NCBI RefSeq assembly: GCF_000001735.4
Contig: NC_003071.7
Coordinates: forward strand, 7,681,151 to 7,745,150
Source: Arabidopsis thaliana
Lineage: Eukaryota > Streptophyta > Magnoliopsida > Brassicales > Brassicaceae
Length of the DNA: 64,000 nt
Reading direction: 5' to 3'
Numbering within the stretch: the stretch's first letter is position 1; every line of letters begins with the position of its first letter. The notes beneath the pieces are model-generated. The model ran no database searches. It was given only the letters and a program-made list of their open reading frames with translations, and was not told the origin of the DNA. Made by a program: the position numbers and the translations under genes. Positions 48,950 to 61,982 of this stretch are shown here, in pieces.

Positions 48950-49243
48950 GAATATAATTTCTCTATATTTTTGCATCTTTTATCACAGTTGACACATACT
49001 GAGAAGGGATACTAAGAATTTAAGTTATTTTTCTTTGAATATAAAATAAATGTGGATTACTATTTATTATTCAAATATCATCCATACATTTTATATCTAA
49101 ATATAGAATTTAATTTCTCTACATTTTTGCATCTTTTATCACACTTGACACATACTGAGAAGGGATACTAAGAATTTAAGTTATTTTTCTCTAAATATAA
49201 AATAAATGTGGATTACTATTTATTATTCAAATATCATCCATAA
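48950..49243 (+). repeat. two-copy tandem repeat, 156-bp period
   Basis: 'ctctatatttttgcatc' at 48961 returns as 'ctctacatttttgcatc' at 49117, and similarity runs on through 'gacacatactgagaaggg', 'aataaatgtggattactat' and 'caaatatcatccata'. It sits within the Helitron near its 3' end. Confidence 0.9.
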
Positions 49244-49732
49244 GATTGAGTGTGTAAAATAATAATAGAATGCAAAAGACTGAAATGAAGCAAATTTTAT
49301 TAAGTTAAATATCAAAGAAAAAATATTGATTACTATTGTACTATTCAAAATTTAAATATTATCGATCAAAATTATTTTTTTTTACCTTACACCCGCCTAA
49401 ATATGCGGATCTTATCTAGTATTCTATAATACTAAGTTACTAACATTAAAGAAACTAACAAAAATTTTGGTCCAAGAAAAAATTATCAATTTTTTTGTTT
49501 CAATGATTGATCGACCATTTCCTAGATTCCAAAGGTACCTCCCCCATCGACCATTTTACACACTTGTCTACTTTAGAATTGTTTGTTAGATTGGTAAGTA
49601 GGTAAGCTTTTGTAATCTCCTTTTCTTGTTGTTTTAGCTGGGTTCAGCTTGGAATCTTTTTTAATTAATGGAAATTTAAAATACAAAAAAAAAAAGTTAT
49701 ACAAATGGTTCTAATTTCTATTTAAAATTTTA

Positions 49733-49816
49733 TGGGCCTGCTATGTATAAAAAATAGAAAAAACATTTTAATGGGCCTAATGTCAAAAAAACAGAAACAA
49801 TTGTTTTCTATGGGCC
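49733..49816 (+). promoter_or_regulatory. three TGGGCC (site II) motifs at exact 39-bp spacing
   Basis: TGGGCC occurs at 49733, 49772 and 49811, each as (t/a)aTGGGCCT and 39 bp apart. Site II (TGGGCY) elements are known in promoters of plant growth and ribosomal or mitochondrial protein genes. They lie about 150-230 bp upstream of the TATA box of the next gene. Confidence 0.6.
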
Positions 49817-49959
49817 TGCTTTTGGGTCTTATGGTTCGAAACAATGGTCCATGTGAAGCGTGCACCGTCAAGTAACCTACAAAACCACGACATCGTTTAG
49901 TGCTATTCCTGTTTCCAAACACACCTTAAGTTCGTTATCAACCCCATCCTCTTTTTTTC

Positions 49960-49967
49960 TATAAATA
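49960..49967 (+). promoter_or_regulatory. TATA box of the Lys-rich protein gene
   Basis: TATAAATA follows a CT-rich run and lies about 260 bp before the start codon at 50224, implying a leader of about 230 nt. Confidence 0.6.
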
Positions 49968-50223
49968 ACGAAGCAACGAGTTAACGAGAAAAATTCTGGA
50001 TCGGAGAGAGCTACGAAGCCTGGGAATTTTCGTTACCTCCTTCGTTCTTCTCTGATCTCGAATTCAATACCAAATTCTTCAATCTCCCGAATCTGATTTT
50101 CTTATCACTATCCCTGGATAACAAAAGCCCCCAAAGTAAAAACCCAATTGCGATTCCCTCGTAAACCAATCTAGGGTTTTCGCGAGTTCGTCTCTGAGCT
50201 TGTTTGTTTGTGATCGTGTGAGA

Positions 50224-51703
50224 ATGTCTCGGTGTTATCCGTTTCCACCACCTGGTTATGTTTGGAAAGAAAGTCTGATCGAATCGATCAAGGTTGATTT
50301 GTTGAGCAATTTAAAAGTCCATGACTTTGGTTCTTTTTTATGTTCTTGGTTCATGTGATTTTTTTATTGCTCAGCTTCCTGCTTCTTTGATTTTGATAAT
50401 CTTTTGTCAAAGTTGGAAACTTTGATTATCATGGAGAAGTAATTTGCCATATAGATGGGAATTCAAATCTTACTTAAAAAGTTAACTAATTTATCTCAAA
50501 GCATGAAATTGATTCATTGGACTGAATACTGACAAATGTGGTTGAAATTGAATAGCCTCCTAAAACTTATAGAAGTAGAGTAAGTCATTGACAATTTCTA
50601 CATTGTTTGTGTGTTTCTACTCTCCTTCTTTGTCCTTTGGAGGTTTACTGGATAAGAAAGTTATGGACACTTATTGTTGTTTCTTTCATTGGTTTGGAAA
50701 TCCAGGGGGCAAAGGAGGAAGTGAAGAAAGATAGAAAACACAAGAGGAATGAAAAAGATAGAAAGGATAGGGATAATGAGGCGGGGAGGAGCAGGAAGCA
50801 TCGGCATAAGAGACGGCGGAAAGATGAAGGCGCCATTGCTAGTGGCAAATTAGTAAGCAGTGAGGTCGAGTTGTTAGAGAAGAGCTGCCAGACTGTGGAA
50901 CTTGAGCTTCAAACATCGTCTCAGAATTCTTGTGATAGCACTCTTCATAGCAATGAGAGACCAAAGCAAATTCAGAGTCAGCCCCTTGATGGTAGGCATA
51001 ACATAACGACTCTGGTGAGCTTGTTTGCTTTTACTTGTTGTTGGGTCTGTTTGCTTATGGTGTCATTCTTTCTTGGTTTAAAGAAACCAGCATACGGACT
51101 CGGTTACCTGACAAAGGGCAGGAAGATCCTGAGGATGGGGTGATGATGACCAGCAAGGATCAAAAACAGCGCTTTTCCCGGGAAATGTTAGATGCTTCTC
51201 AAGCTGCTACTGCTCCTAATGAGTCTGTTGGTCATTCAAGGGTCTGTCAAGAGAAAAGAATAGATCCAACTTTTGGTTCGTCGAGAGAGATCACAACAAA
51301 ACTCAACAAAGAGAAGAAGTCAGTTCCTTCGAAAGATAACAGAAAAGTTAGTAAAGAGAAGAAGATGCCATCATTATCTTCATGTAACCCTCTGGAACAA
51401 GAGAAACCGACCTCTAGTCATCAAGAAACCCCTGGACCTTCCAAGCTATTATGCAGGAAATGCCCTCCTTCCATGGCTGGGCAACTCTTGAATCTTATCG
51501 AGAACTGGGCTCCTGATCGGGTTGAGAGCAAGCTCACTGACTCTGAAGATCAAGAATGGTGGTTGTTCATCAAGTTTGGAGCCAAAAGTCCACAAGTTAG
51601 CAATCAGAAAACCAACCAGGGAAGTAGTTCCATGGTGTGGCCGACTGCTAGATTTCTTCCTGAAGCCGAAGTACACGCATTGCCATTCACTGTCCCGTTC
51701 TGA
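50224..51703 (+). CDS. Lys-rich nuclear-type unknown protein (cylicin-like description)
   Basis: Likely exons 50224-50292, 50706-50991 and 51084-51703, giving 324 aa. The protein begins MSRCYPFPPPGYVWKESLIE, a start shared by a plant family of unknown function. A highly charged stretch follows (EEVKKDRKHKRNEKDRKDRD, then SRKHRHKRRRKDE), with several nuclear localisation-like clusters. The C-terminal region is more ordered (LLCRKCPPSMAGQLLNLIENW, DQEWWLFIKF). The second intron's donor is chosen at 50992 (GTAGGC) because it alone keeps the 3' exon in frame; a 24-nt microexon near 50555-50578 in the first intron cannot be excluded. From memory this is At2g17787. Function is unknown. Confidence 0.7.
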
Positions 51704-51722
51704 TTTCAACAAAGTTGGTCGA

Positions 51723-51750
51723 GAGAGAGTGAGAGAGAGAGAGAGAGAGT
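51723..51750 (+). repeat. (GA)n microsatellite
   Basis: An imperfect GA repeat just after the stop codon of the Lys-rich protein gene. Confidence 0.85.
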
Positions 51751-51759
51751 GGTTAACAT

Positions 51760-52500
51760 GACCAACATATAGTTTTCCCAAGTATTTTAGAGTAGCCTTG
51801 AAACTTAAGAAACTCAGAATTATGTGTGATTCTTTGTAGATGTACTGGTAATATAGTAAATCACCAATTACGTAAATGGTAAATATATGTGCTGGTTAGA
51901 TAGTAAATTACATGAGAGTTTCGAACTTCTTTGGCTACTTCCTTATCAATCGTAAATCTTATTTACGATCTTTGTTTTTTTTTTCTCATAAGTGTTGCCT
52001 CTCATTATAAAGAGTTTGCCAACGGTACAAAAGTGGAACAATCCACTTTCAAACTACAGACAACACATTAAACAGAAAACAACATTGGAAGACCAAACAG
52101 GTGGTATCCATGTTGCAGAGAAAACTATTTATAATTTGATTTGGTTCGATTTTAATCAAAATGCAAATCAAAAATATAATAAAATAACAAAGTAGTTACA
52201 ATATTTTATATTAATTGATATGTTTATTCATAATACATAAAATATAAAATTGAAATAAATTTTGTTTATCCGGTTCGGTTGAGTTCCAATATAGCAGAAA
52301 CGATTGCGGTTAAAATTCTGGATTTTATTCGGTTTGATGAAATAGAATATGGACCGTTAGATCTAAAGTTAAGTAGAAACAACGAACGGTGGATAGCGAG
52401 GAAAACGTACACGTGTGAAGCATGACATAATTTTTTTCCCATCCAAAGACTTTCACAAGGTCTTTTTTTTGAAACCTGAAAAGTGAGAAACCCAGAGATC
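51760..52500. other. spacer and VPS35A promoter
   Basis: No gene. A CACGTG hexamer (G-box core) lies at 52410-52415, about 120 bp before the VPS35A start codon. Confidence 0.45.
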
Positions 52501-52534
52501 GAGATTGAGATTTAGAGAAGACGAAGATCAGAAG

Positions 52535-55500
52535 ATGATCGCAGACGGATCAGAAGATGAAGAGAAATGGCTCGCCGCCGGTGCTGCTGCTTTCAAGCAA
52601 AACGCATTTTACATGCAACGCGCTATTGTAAATTCTGCTTTTCCCTTCACTTCTTCCTTTCGTTTCTCTGTGACTATTTTCGTTGAAATTGAGAAATTTC
52701 CAAATTTGTACTTTTCATTGATGTGTAGAATTGAAGGAACCCTAATTTTGGTTTTGGGAAAAAACTTGTCTTGTTTTTGGTTAATTAGGACTCGAATAAT
52801 CTGAAAGATGCTCTCAAGTATTCGGCTCAGATGCTAAGCGAGTTACGGACTTCGAAGCTATCACCTCACAAGTACTATGATCTATGTGAGTTGTTTCCGT
52901 CTTCTGATCTACCTTGATCATATTTATTTCGCTCAATCCCTTAATTGACTTAATAGGGTTTTGTTTGTGATCTGATTTGATGGTTTTTAGATATGAGAGC
53001 TTTTGATGAATTGAGGAAACTTGAGATTTTCTTTATGGAAGAAACTCGTCGTGGCTGCTCAGTCATTGAACTCTATGAGCTGGTTCAGCATGCTGGTAAC
53101 ATATTACCGCGTTTGTAAGTTACTCTCATACAATTCCCTTTCGCTGTCTGTTCCTATGTTTTGGCAAGTTTTTTTTTATCGATCGTATCTTCGTAAAGAA
53201 TCATTTTGGTCTTTCTTAGTTCAAATTCATGTTATCTTAAAGATGGTTTATTTGATTACTACTTGATGTTGCTAGCATTTCTTCTGATATTTAGTCTGTT
53301 CACTTCTCTAGCTAAAGTAATATTTGTTCATTTTATTTTCCCTTCCCTAGGTATCTCCTATGTACAGCAGGATCCGTGTATATCAAAACCAAGGAAGCTC
53401 CTGCCAAGGAAATTCTTAAAGATCTTGTTGAGATGTGCCGTGGGATTCAGCATCCTCTACGTGGTCTCTTCTTAAGAAGTTACCTTGCGCAGATTAGTCG
53501 AGATAAATTACCTGACATTGGTTCTGAGTATGAAGGGTAAGCATGTAGACACTATTGTTGGGTTTCTTCATAGCAGCTGGGACTCCCATGGGGTTCTTGC
53601 TTGTGCTTAAATTATCTTCTTAGACAAAGATCCCTAGTTTCTTTCGACTTCATATAGAATGTTGGCTATTAATTAAAATCATTTTGATTCATCTAGTTGG
53701 TGACTCGTTTTCAAATCTCTACAGAGATGCTGATACAGTCATAGATGCTGTGGAGTTTGTACTACTGAACTTTACTGAGATGAATAAACTCTGGGTCAGA
53801 ATGCAACATCAGGTGAGTTATGATTTAAGATTGTTATACACCCTTCTACTCATTTTGGAAACGAGCTTGCCAGAATGTTTGCACTTCATGGAGATTTAAT
53901 TGGACTATGAGAGCATGATTCTGATCATGCAGGTGTTGTATTGCTTGTGAATCATTACCCTTTGATGATCCTGAGTTGAAGCTTCCTATCGGGCTTTCTG
54001 GTCTGCAGGGACCTGCTCGAGAAAAGGAGAGACGGGAGAAAGAGAGGGGCGAGCTTCGTGACCTTGTAATATGACTTTCTTTCAGCTGGTAACAGTGAAC
54101 TGAAGTGCCGACCGTTTGTTTTGTACTGATGGAAGCGTACGTTTTCCCTCACTTATCAGGTTGGAAAGAACCTTCACGTGCTGAGTCAGTTAGAAGGTGT
54201 GGACCTTGATATGTACAGAGATACAGTTCTTCCTAGAGTCTTAGAGCAGGTAAAATATTATATCCTGTAAACACACATACACTTGCAAACTTAACTTATT
54301 CCCTAACCAAAAACTAATGTTTTTCTGATGATTTCTCAGATTGTGAACTGCAGAGATGAGATTGCCCAATATTACCTAATAGACTGTATAATTCAAGTTT
54401 TTCCTGACGAGTATCACTTGCAGACTCTAGATGTACTTCTTGGGGCGTGTCCTCAACTTCAGGTAGTCTGAGTAGCTCTCTCGTAGTTAGCATTATGCTC
54501 TGCTCCTAATCATCTAACTTGATTGCAACTGCACTGTCGGGGTTTTTGGTGTCAGTGGTTCACTAACCTCCTGTTTTTTTCACTTTCTCTTTGGTTTTCT
54601 TCTCAGGCATCAGTTGACATCATGACAGTGCTTTCCCGTTTAATGGAGAGGCTGTCAAATTATGCTGCCTTAAATGCGGAAGTATTACCTTATTTCCTGC
54701 AAGTGGAAGCTTTCTCAAAGTTGAATAATGCAATTGGAAAGGTAACATTACTTGTAGGCTGTGAGTCCTGTTACACTTTTGTTTCTGTATGAAAGTATGA
54801 AAGTAATGACAGCTTAGAAATCTTGTTGACTGGACTTGTTAGCATCACGAAAGACATGGAGAAGGCCCAACTATTTTTTTGCTTGACATTTCTTTTTTAA
54901 GTGAAACTCTTCACTTTAGACGATTCCGTCAACATCTAGAAAGATGCATTGTTCTTTATCTGTTGGATGTATCCGCTGCAAAGCGTGACCCTAATTAACA
55001 CAGTTCTGCATGTGTTCACTTCTTAAATTATGTGGTTTTGACGCCTTTTTTCCCAATGAATTTTTTTTCTTAAGTGGGAATACTATGATGTTGCAGGTGA
55101 TAGAAGCACAAGAAGACATGCCTATTCTGAGTGCAGTAACCCTATATTCCTCCCTTCTCAAGTTTACTCTTCACGTTCACCCTGATCGGCTTGATTATGC
55201 GGACCAAGTGTTGGTCAGTTTTCTTATAGCGACTGTATTTACCTATTGTTCTCTTCTTAACTCAAGTTTAAATACTCCGTCTTCTGTCAATGTTGCTTAG
55301 TGGCCTATCGATCTCATTATTTAGATTATCTTGTCATTCTATTCACATTGCTGAGACATTGCTAAATTTGTGATACTTGTGTCAAAAGATGCCAATCTTT
55401 TTATATAAAAAAAAAAACAGATTTCAGGTTCATCTTTGTTTATCATTCTTGTAGCGGATATTGGTTCAGGAATTTATGTTTTATTCTGTTATATGTATGT

Positions 55501-58194
55501 GCTTTTTTATACATGTTTATGGTACGCTACATTTGCAGAAAACTTCCTACTACGTATCTTATACGAATTTTTTGCTGGAATAGGGTACATTGGGTGAAAG
55601 AGTTTGAATTTAATGTTCTTCACTAACTCTTCCCAGGGATCATGTGTTAAGCAACTGTCCGGAAAAGGAAAGATTGATGACACTCGTGCAACAAAGGAGC
55701 TTGTCTCGCTTTTAAGTGCTCCCTTAGAGAAGTATAATGATGTTGTCACCGCCCTTAAACTAACTAACTATCCCCTCGTGGTGGAGTACCTTGATACCGA
55801 AACAAAGAGAATAATGGCTACTGTTATAGTTCGAAGCATTATGAAAAACAATACTCTTATTACTACAGCGGAGAAGGTAGGATACCTTTATGCCATTACC
55901 CTTTGGGTTGAACTATTTGTGTGGTAAAATTGAATTTCTTTGTCTTGTTTTACTTTGGTAGGTTGAAGCATTGTTTGAACTGATTAAAGGAATTATCAAC
56001 GATTTGGATGAGCCGCAAGGTCTTGAGGTTGTTATAAGCATTTTGAGATACTTTCTATCTTGTACTTAATATCCTCTCAATCACTTGTGACCCCAATATT
56101 AAGTTGTATTTTGACTTCTGTACATATTTTTCTACGCTCTTAGGTTGATGAAGATGATTTTCAGGAGGAGCAGAATTCTGTTGCGCTTCTCATTCATATG
56201 TTATATAATGATGACCCAGAAGAGATGTTTAAGGTGCATTGAGCTCTTGCACATTCAGATTCATTAATGTGTGTCATATCTTTATGCTGACTTTAGGCTT
56301 TCTAGTTATTGGCTTACATTAATATTTTTAATGTTTAATGGCATTTATTCCCAGTTGCCTTTATTCTTTGTTTGTAATTTTCAACTGAGACATAGATTAT
56401 ACTTATCCCCAGGAGTCATCATTTCCTTCAAAATTCTATTAAGGTTTTGGCTTTCAGTGTTTGAAGCTGTTTAATTGAATTTCAGATAGTCAATGTCCTG
56501 AAGAAGCATTTCCTGACAGGAGGGCCAAAGCGCTTAAAATTCACCATTCCTCCCCTTGTTGTTTCTACTCTAAAGGTTTGATTTCTTAAGCGAAGTTATT
56601 CTTTAAAGCCCCTCATAATTTATGTTGAGCTTAATTTGCGATGACATGGTTTGGTTGTTTCTATTTATGTGCCATACCGCATAGAAGAGTATCTGATATA
56701 GTTTGTTAATTTTGTTCTTCTTCAAATTCTGTAATTTTTGTTGTCTGTTTTGTTTAAATTGTAGCTAATCAGGCGATTGCCAGTGGAAGGAGACAATCCT
56801 TTTGGAAAAGAGGCTTCCGTTACTGCTACTAAAATATTCCAATTTCTAAATCAGGTAAGTTTCATAACTTTTCACTGCCTTGTGTGTTCAGATCTGTTTT
56901 TAGGTAGAACAATGTGTCTCAGAGCTACATTACTTTTTTAAAACTTAGCCAAAGTTAGTTCATACAAGCTGATTGACAACGTTGAAAATTCTCAATCAAC
57001 AGTTTGTAGATATTAGCTAAAGAGACTGCTGTTATTGCTCTGTCTCCACTACAGTCATCAGTTCTTGTATTTATTGTTGGATTTTTTTGCTTGTTGCAGA
57101 TTATCGAAGCGCTACCTAATGTTCCATCACCTGACCTGGCATTCCGGTTGTACTTGCAATGTGCTGAGGTAAAACTACGTACCTGTTTATTTAGTATGCA
57201 CTTGCTCGGTAAAATGCTCACAGATCTTTCCTATTTCATCAGGCTGCGGATAAGTGTGATGAAGAACCAATTGCATACGAATTTTTCACCCAGGCATACA
57301 TCTTATACGAAGAAGAAATTTCGGTTAGTTATGTTTTCGCGGACGTTCATATGTCTCGTGTCTAAACCAAAGCAAGTAGGTGAGTTTAACTCTCTCTCGT
57401 GCGTCAAAAACTTGCCTTTTGAACAGGACTCAAAGGCCCAGGTGACTGCGTTACAACTTATAATTGGAACTCTGCAGAGGATGCAAGTATTTGGTGTTGA
57501 GAATAGAGATACATTAACGCACAAGGCTACGGGGGTATTTCATCATGATATGATAATTAGTCTCTTACCATATTCAATTGTCTCTGCTTAAAGGCTGACA
57601 AGGGAAAACTTATACTCTTGCAGTATGCAGCGAAACTTCTAAAGAAACCTGATCAATGTCGAGCTGTTTATGCCTGTTCTCATTTGTTCTGGCTGGAAGA
57701 TCGTGAGACCATACAAGATGGAGAAAGGTAATACTTTCTTCTGTGCGATAGAACACAGTGTGTTTAAAATAGCTCATTAGGTTTCTTACTTGAAATCAGG
57801 GTTCTACTTTGTCTGAAACGAGCGCTTAAAATTGCAAATTCGGCTCAACAAGTGGCCAACACAGCTCGGGGTAGTACAGGGTCTGTTACCCTCTTCATCG
57901 AGATACTAAACAAGTAAGCGCTTTTTATTGTTTGTTTTACTTCTCATTTTCCCAGATCAGCAAGCAGCATTATGTAATGTGAATTATGGCAGGTACCTCT
58001 ATTTCTATGAGAAAGGGGTTCCACAGATAACAGTTGAATCAGTAGAAAGCCTGATAAAACTGATCAAGAACGAAGAATCGATGCCCTCTGATCCATCTGC
58101 TGAATCATTCTTTGCAACTACGCTTGAGTTCATGGAGTTCCAAAAGCAGAAAGAGGGTGCCATTGGTGAGAGATACCAGGCGATCAAAGTATAG
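52535..58194 (+). CDS. VPS35A: VPS35A, retromer core subunit
   Basis: Twenty-one GT-AG exons, first 52535-52627 and last 57993-58194, join to 787 aa, the normal VPS35 length. The PRLYLL motif that binds VPS26 is at residues 103-108; the rest is alpha-solenoid (HEAT-like) sequence, and the C-terminal part (from about 480) is the VPS29-binding portion. Retromer (VPS26-VPS29-VPS35) recycles vacuolar sorting receptors and works on late endosomes; in Arabidopsis it also affects PIN protein traffic and seed storage protein sorting. Other exons include 52789-52885, 52991-53114, 53351-53536, 53725-53812, 55637-55876 and 57427-57534. The start is the first ATG (MIADGSED). Confidence 0.95.
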
Positions 58195-58199
58195 AATCT

Positions 58200-60792
<2,593 letters not shown>

Positions 60793-61291
60793 TTTCTCTA
60801 CGCTTCTCTTACGTATCTCTCTCTGTCTCTCTGTCTCTTCCACTCTTCTAGTGAAGGCTTAAGAAGAAAACACATTGGGCTTAAAAATTGTTCCAGAGTT
60901 CGTTGTGATAAGCTCTCTTAATCCTTAAAAAAACGATTATTTCTGTTTATTGATGAATAGTTTCCAGCTTTAGCTGAGACCTAATATTGCACTTACCACT
61001 TCTCTATTCTTCCTTCGATTTCAATGACTAGTTGAAGAAAACAGAGATGATGGATTTTCCACTTCAACTTTACTTAAGTCTACTAATTTGAACATATTAC
61101 TTGTTCTCATTCTTCCAATTCTAATTTAACAAATGGTGCAATTTGGTATATTTTATTGTCTTGAATACTTCATCCAAAAAATTGTGATGCATATAAGTCT
61201 TTAAAAGTTCTGAATGTTTCAGTATTGTGATACAAAAATCAGAATTTTGCATTCAACTATGCCAGTCATTACCTTCTTTAATATATTTTCT

Positions 61292-61299
61292 TATAAATA
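61292..61299 (+). promoter_or_regulatory. TATAAATA box upstream of a short ORF
   Basis: A perfect TATA box 91 bp before the ATG at 61383, followed at the right distance by a CA/CT-rich initiator-like region. Confidence 0.5.
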
Positions 61300-61382
61300 A
61301 ACCTCTCAAACTCCACTTCTCATCCATCACACAATCCTCAAAACAAGAGAAACAAACCCAAAAACAGAGCAATCTCAAAAAG

Positions 61383-61535
61383 ATGAAGCTGCTCTCTTCA
61401 GTCTTCACCATGCAACTAGCCAGCGCCTCCGTTCTTACCTCGTGTAGAACAACATATAAGTTCCAAAAAAAAATAGTCATGTTGCTAAACGATGCCATTT
61501 CACAACATGCACTTCATTTCGCTTTTGAAGTTTAA
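61383..61535 (+). CDS. possible short ORF of 50 codons
   Basis: Starts MKLLSSVFTMQLASASVLTS, so the N-terminus is mildly hydrophobic like a signal peptide, and ends HFAFEV. I recognise no family. It is listed because a good TATA box precedes it at a normal distance and the leader looks like a plant 5' UTR. It may be the first exon of a decayed gene; expression evidence would decide. Confidence 0.3.
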   Translation: MKLLSSVFTMQLASASVLTSCRTTYKFQKKIVMLLNDAISQHALHFAFEV

Positions 61536-61561
61536 CTGACTTGTGAAGAATTTGAACAAAT

Positions 61562-61635
61562 GGCCCATTAGCTCAGTTGGTTAGAGCGTCGTGCTAATAA
61601 CGCGAAGGTCGCAGGTTCGAAACCTGCATGGGCCA
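61562..61635 (+). tRNA. tRNA-Ile (AAT)
   Basis: 74-bp cloverleaf. The acceptor stem GGCCCAT pairs with ATGGGCC, the D arm is AGCTCAGTTGGTTAGAGC, the anticodon loop CTAATAA carries AAT (61596-61598), and the T arm is GCAGGTTCGAAACCTGC. Internal A and B boxes are complete. A TTTT terminator follows at 61636, and CAA-containing sequence precedes it as is usual for plant tRNA genes. No intron. Confidence 0.97.
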
Positions 61636-61639
61636 TTTT

Positions 61640-61980
61640 AGCTAACCCTTTTTATTTGGCCGGTTTACAACTGAACTACATTTTCTCTTACTTACCATCG
61701 AAACAACATGCATTGTCTGAACTTTGCTTCCGCAAGGGAAACATAAGCTGCAAAAGCTGCGAAACTTTGTCTTGGTCGTTTAACTTCTTCACATCTTTAA
61801 AACAAGTATACAATGTTTAAGTACAAAACATTCTTCGTATTGCAGTAAACAAAAAATGACCAAAAAACAGGATTTTCTTTACCCCCAAAAACCTCATCGT
61901 CAACTACAAATTCACATATATACAAAATGCAAGATCCTGAACCTACTAAAAAAGTTCACTTGTTAGATTTTTACCCGATT
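61640..61980. other. 3' flank of AHK1
   Basis: Spacer between the tRNA gene and the AHK1 stop codon, mostly AHK1 3' UTR on the minus strand. Confidence 0.5.
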
Positions 61981-61982
61981 CT

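Larger units (their letters stand above)
48146..49419 (+). mobile_element. non-autonomous Helitron
   Basis: The left end TCTCTACATTATTAAAAGAG (48146) is the typical 5' terminus of Arabidopsis ATREP Helitrons. The right end has a short hairpin (CCGC ctaaatat GCGG, 49393-49408) followed by ATCTTATCTAG, giving the CTAG terminus at 49419. It lies between A (48145) and T (49420), as Helitrons insert into AT. The interior, about 1.27 kb, has no Rep/helicase. It carries a two-copy tandem repeat and a short coding-like relic on the minus strand at 48811-48945. Confidence 0.82.

Noticed and set aside
52505-52534. Upstream extension of VPS35A
   Set aside because: It would need a TTG start; the ATG at 52535 gives the normal protein.
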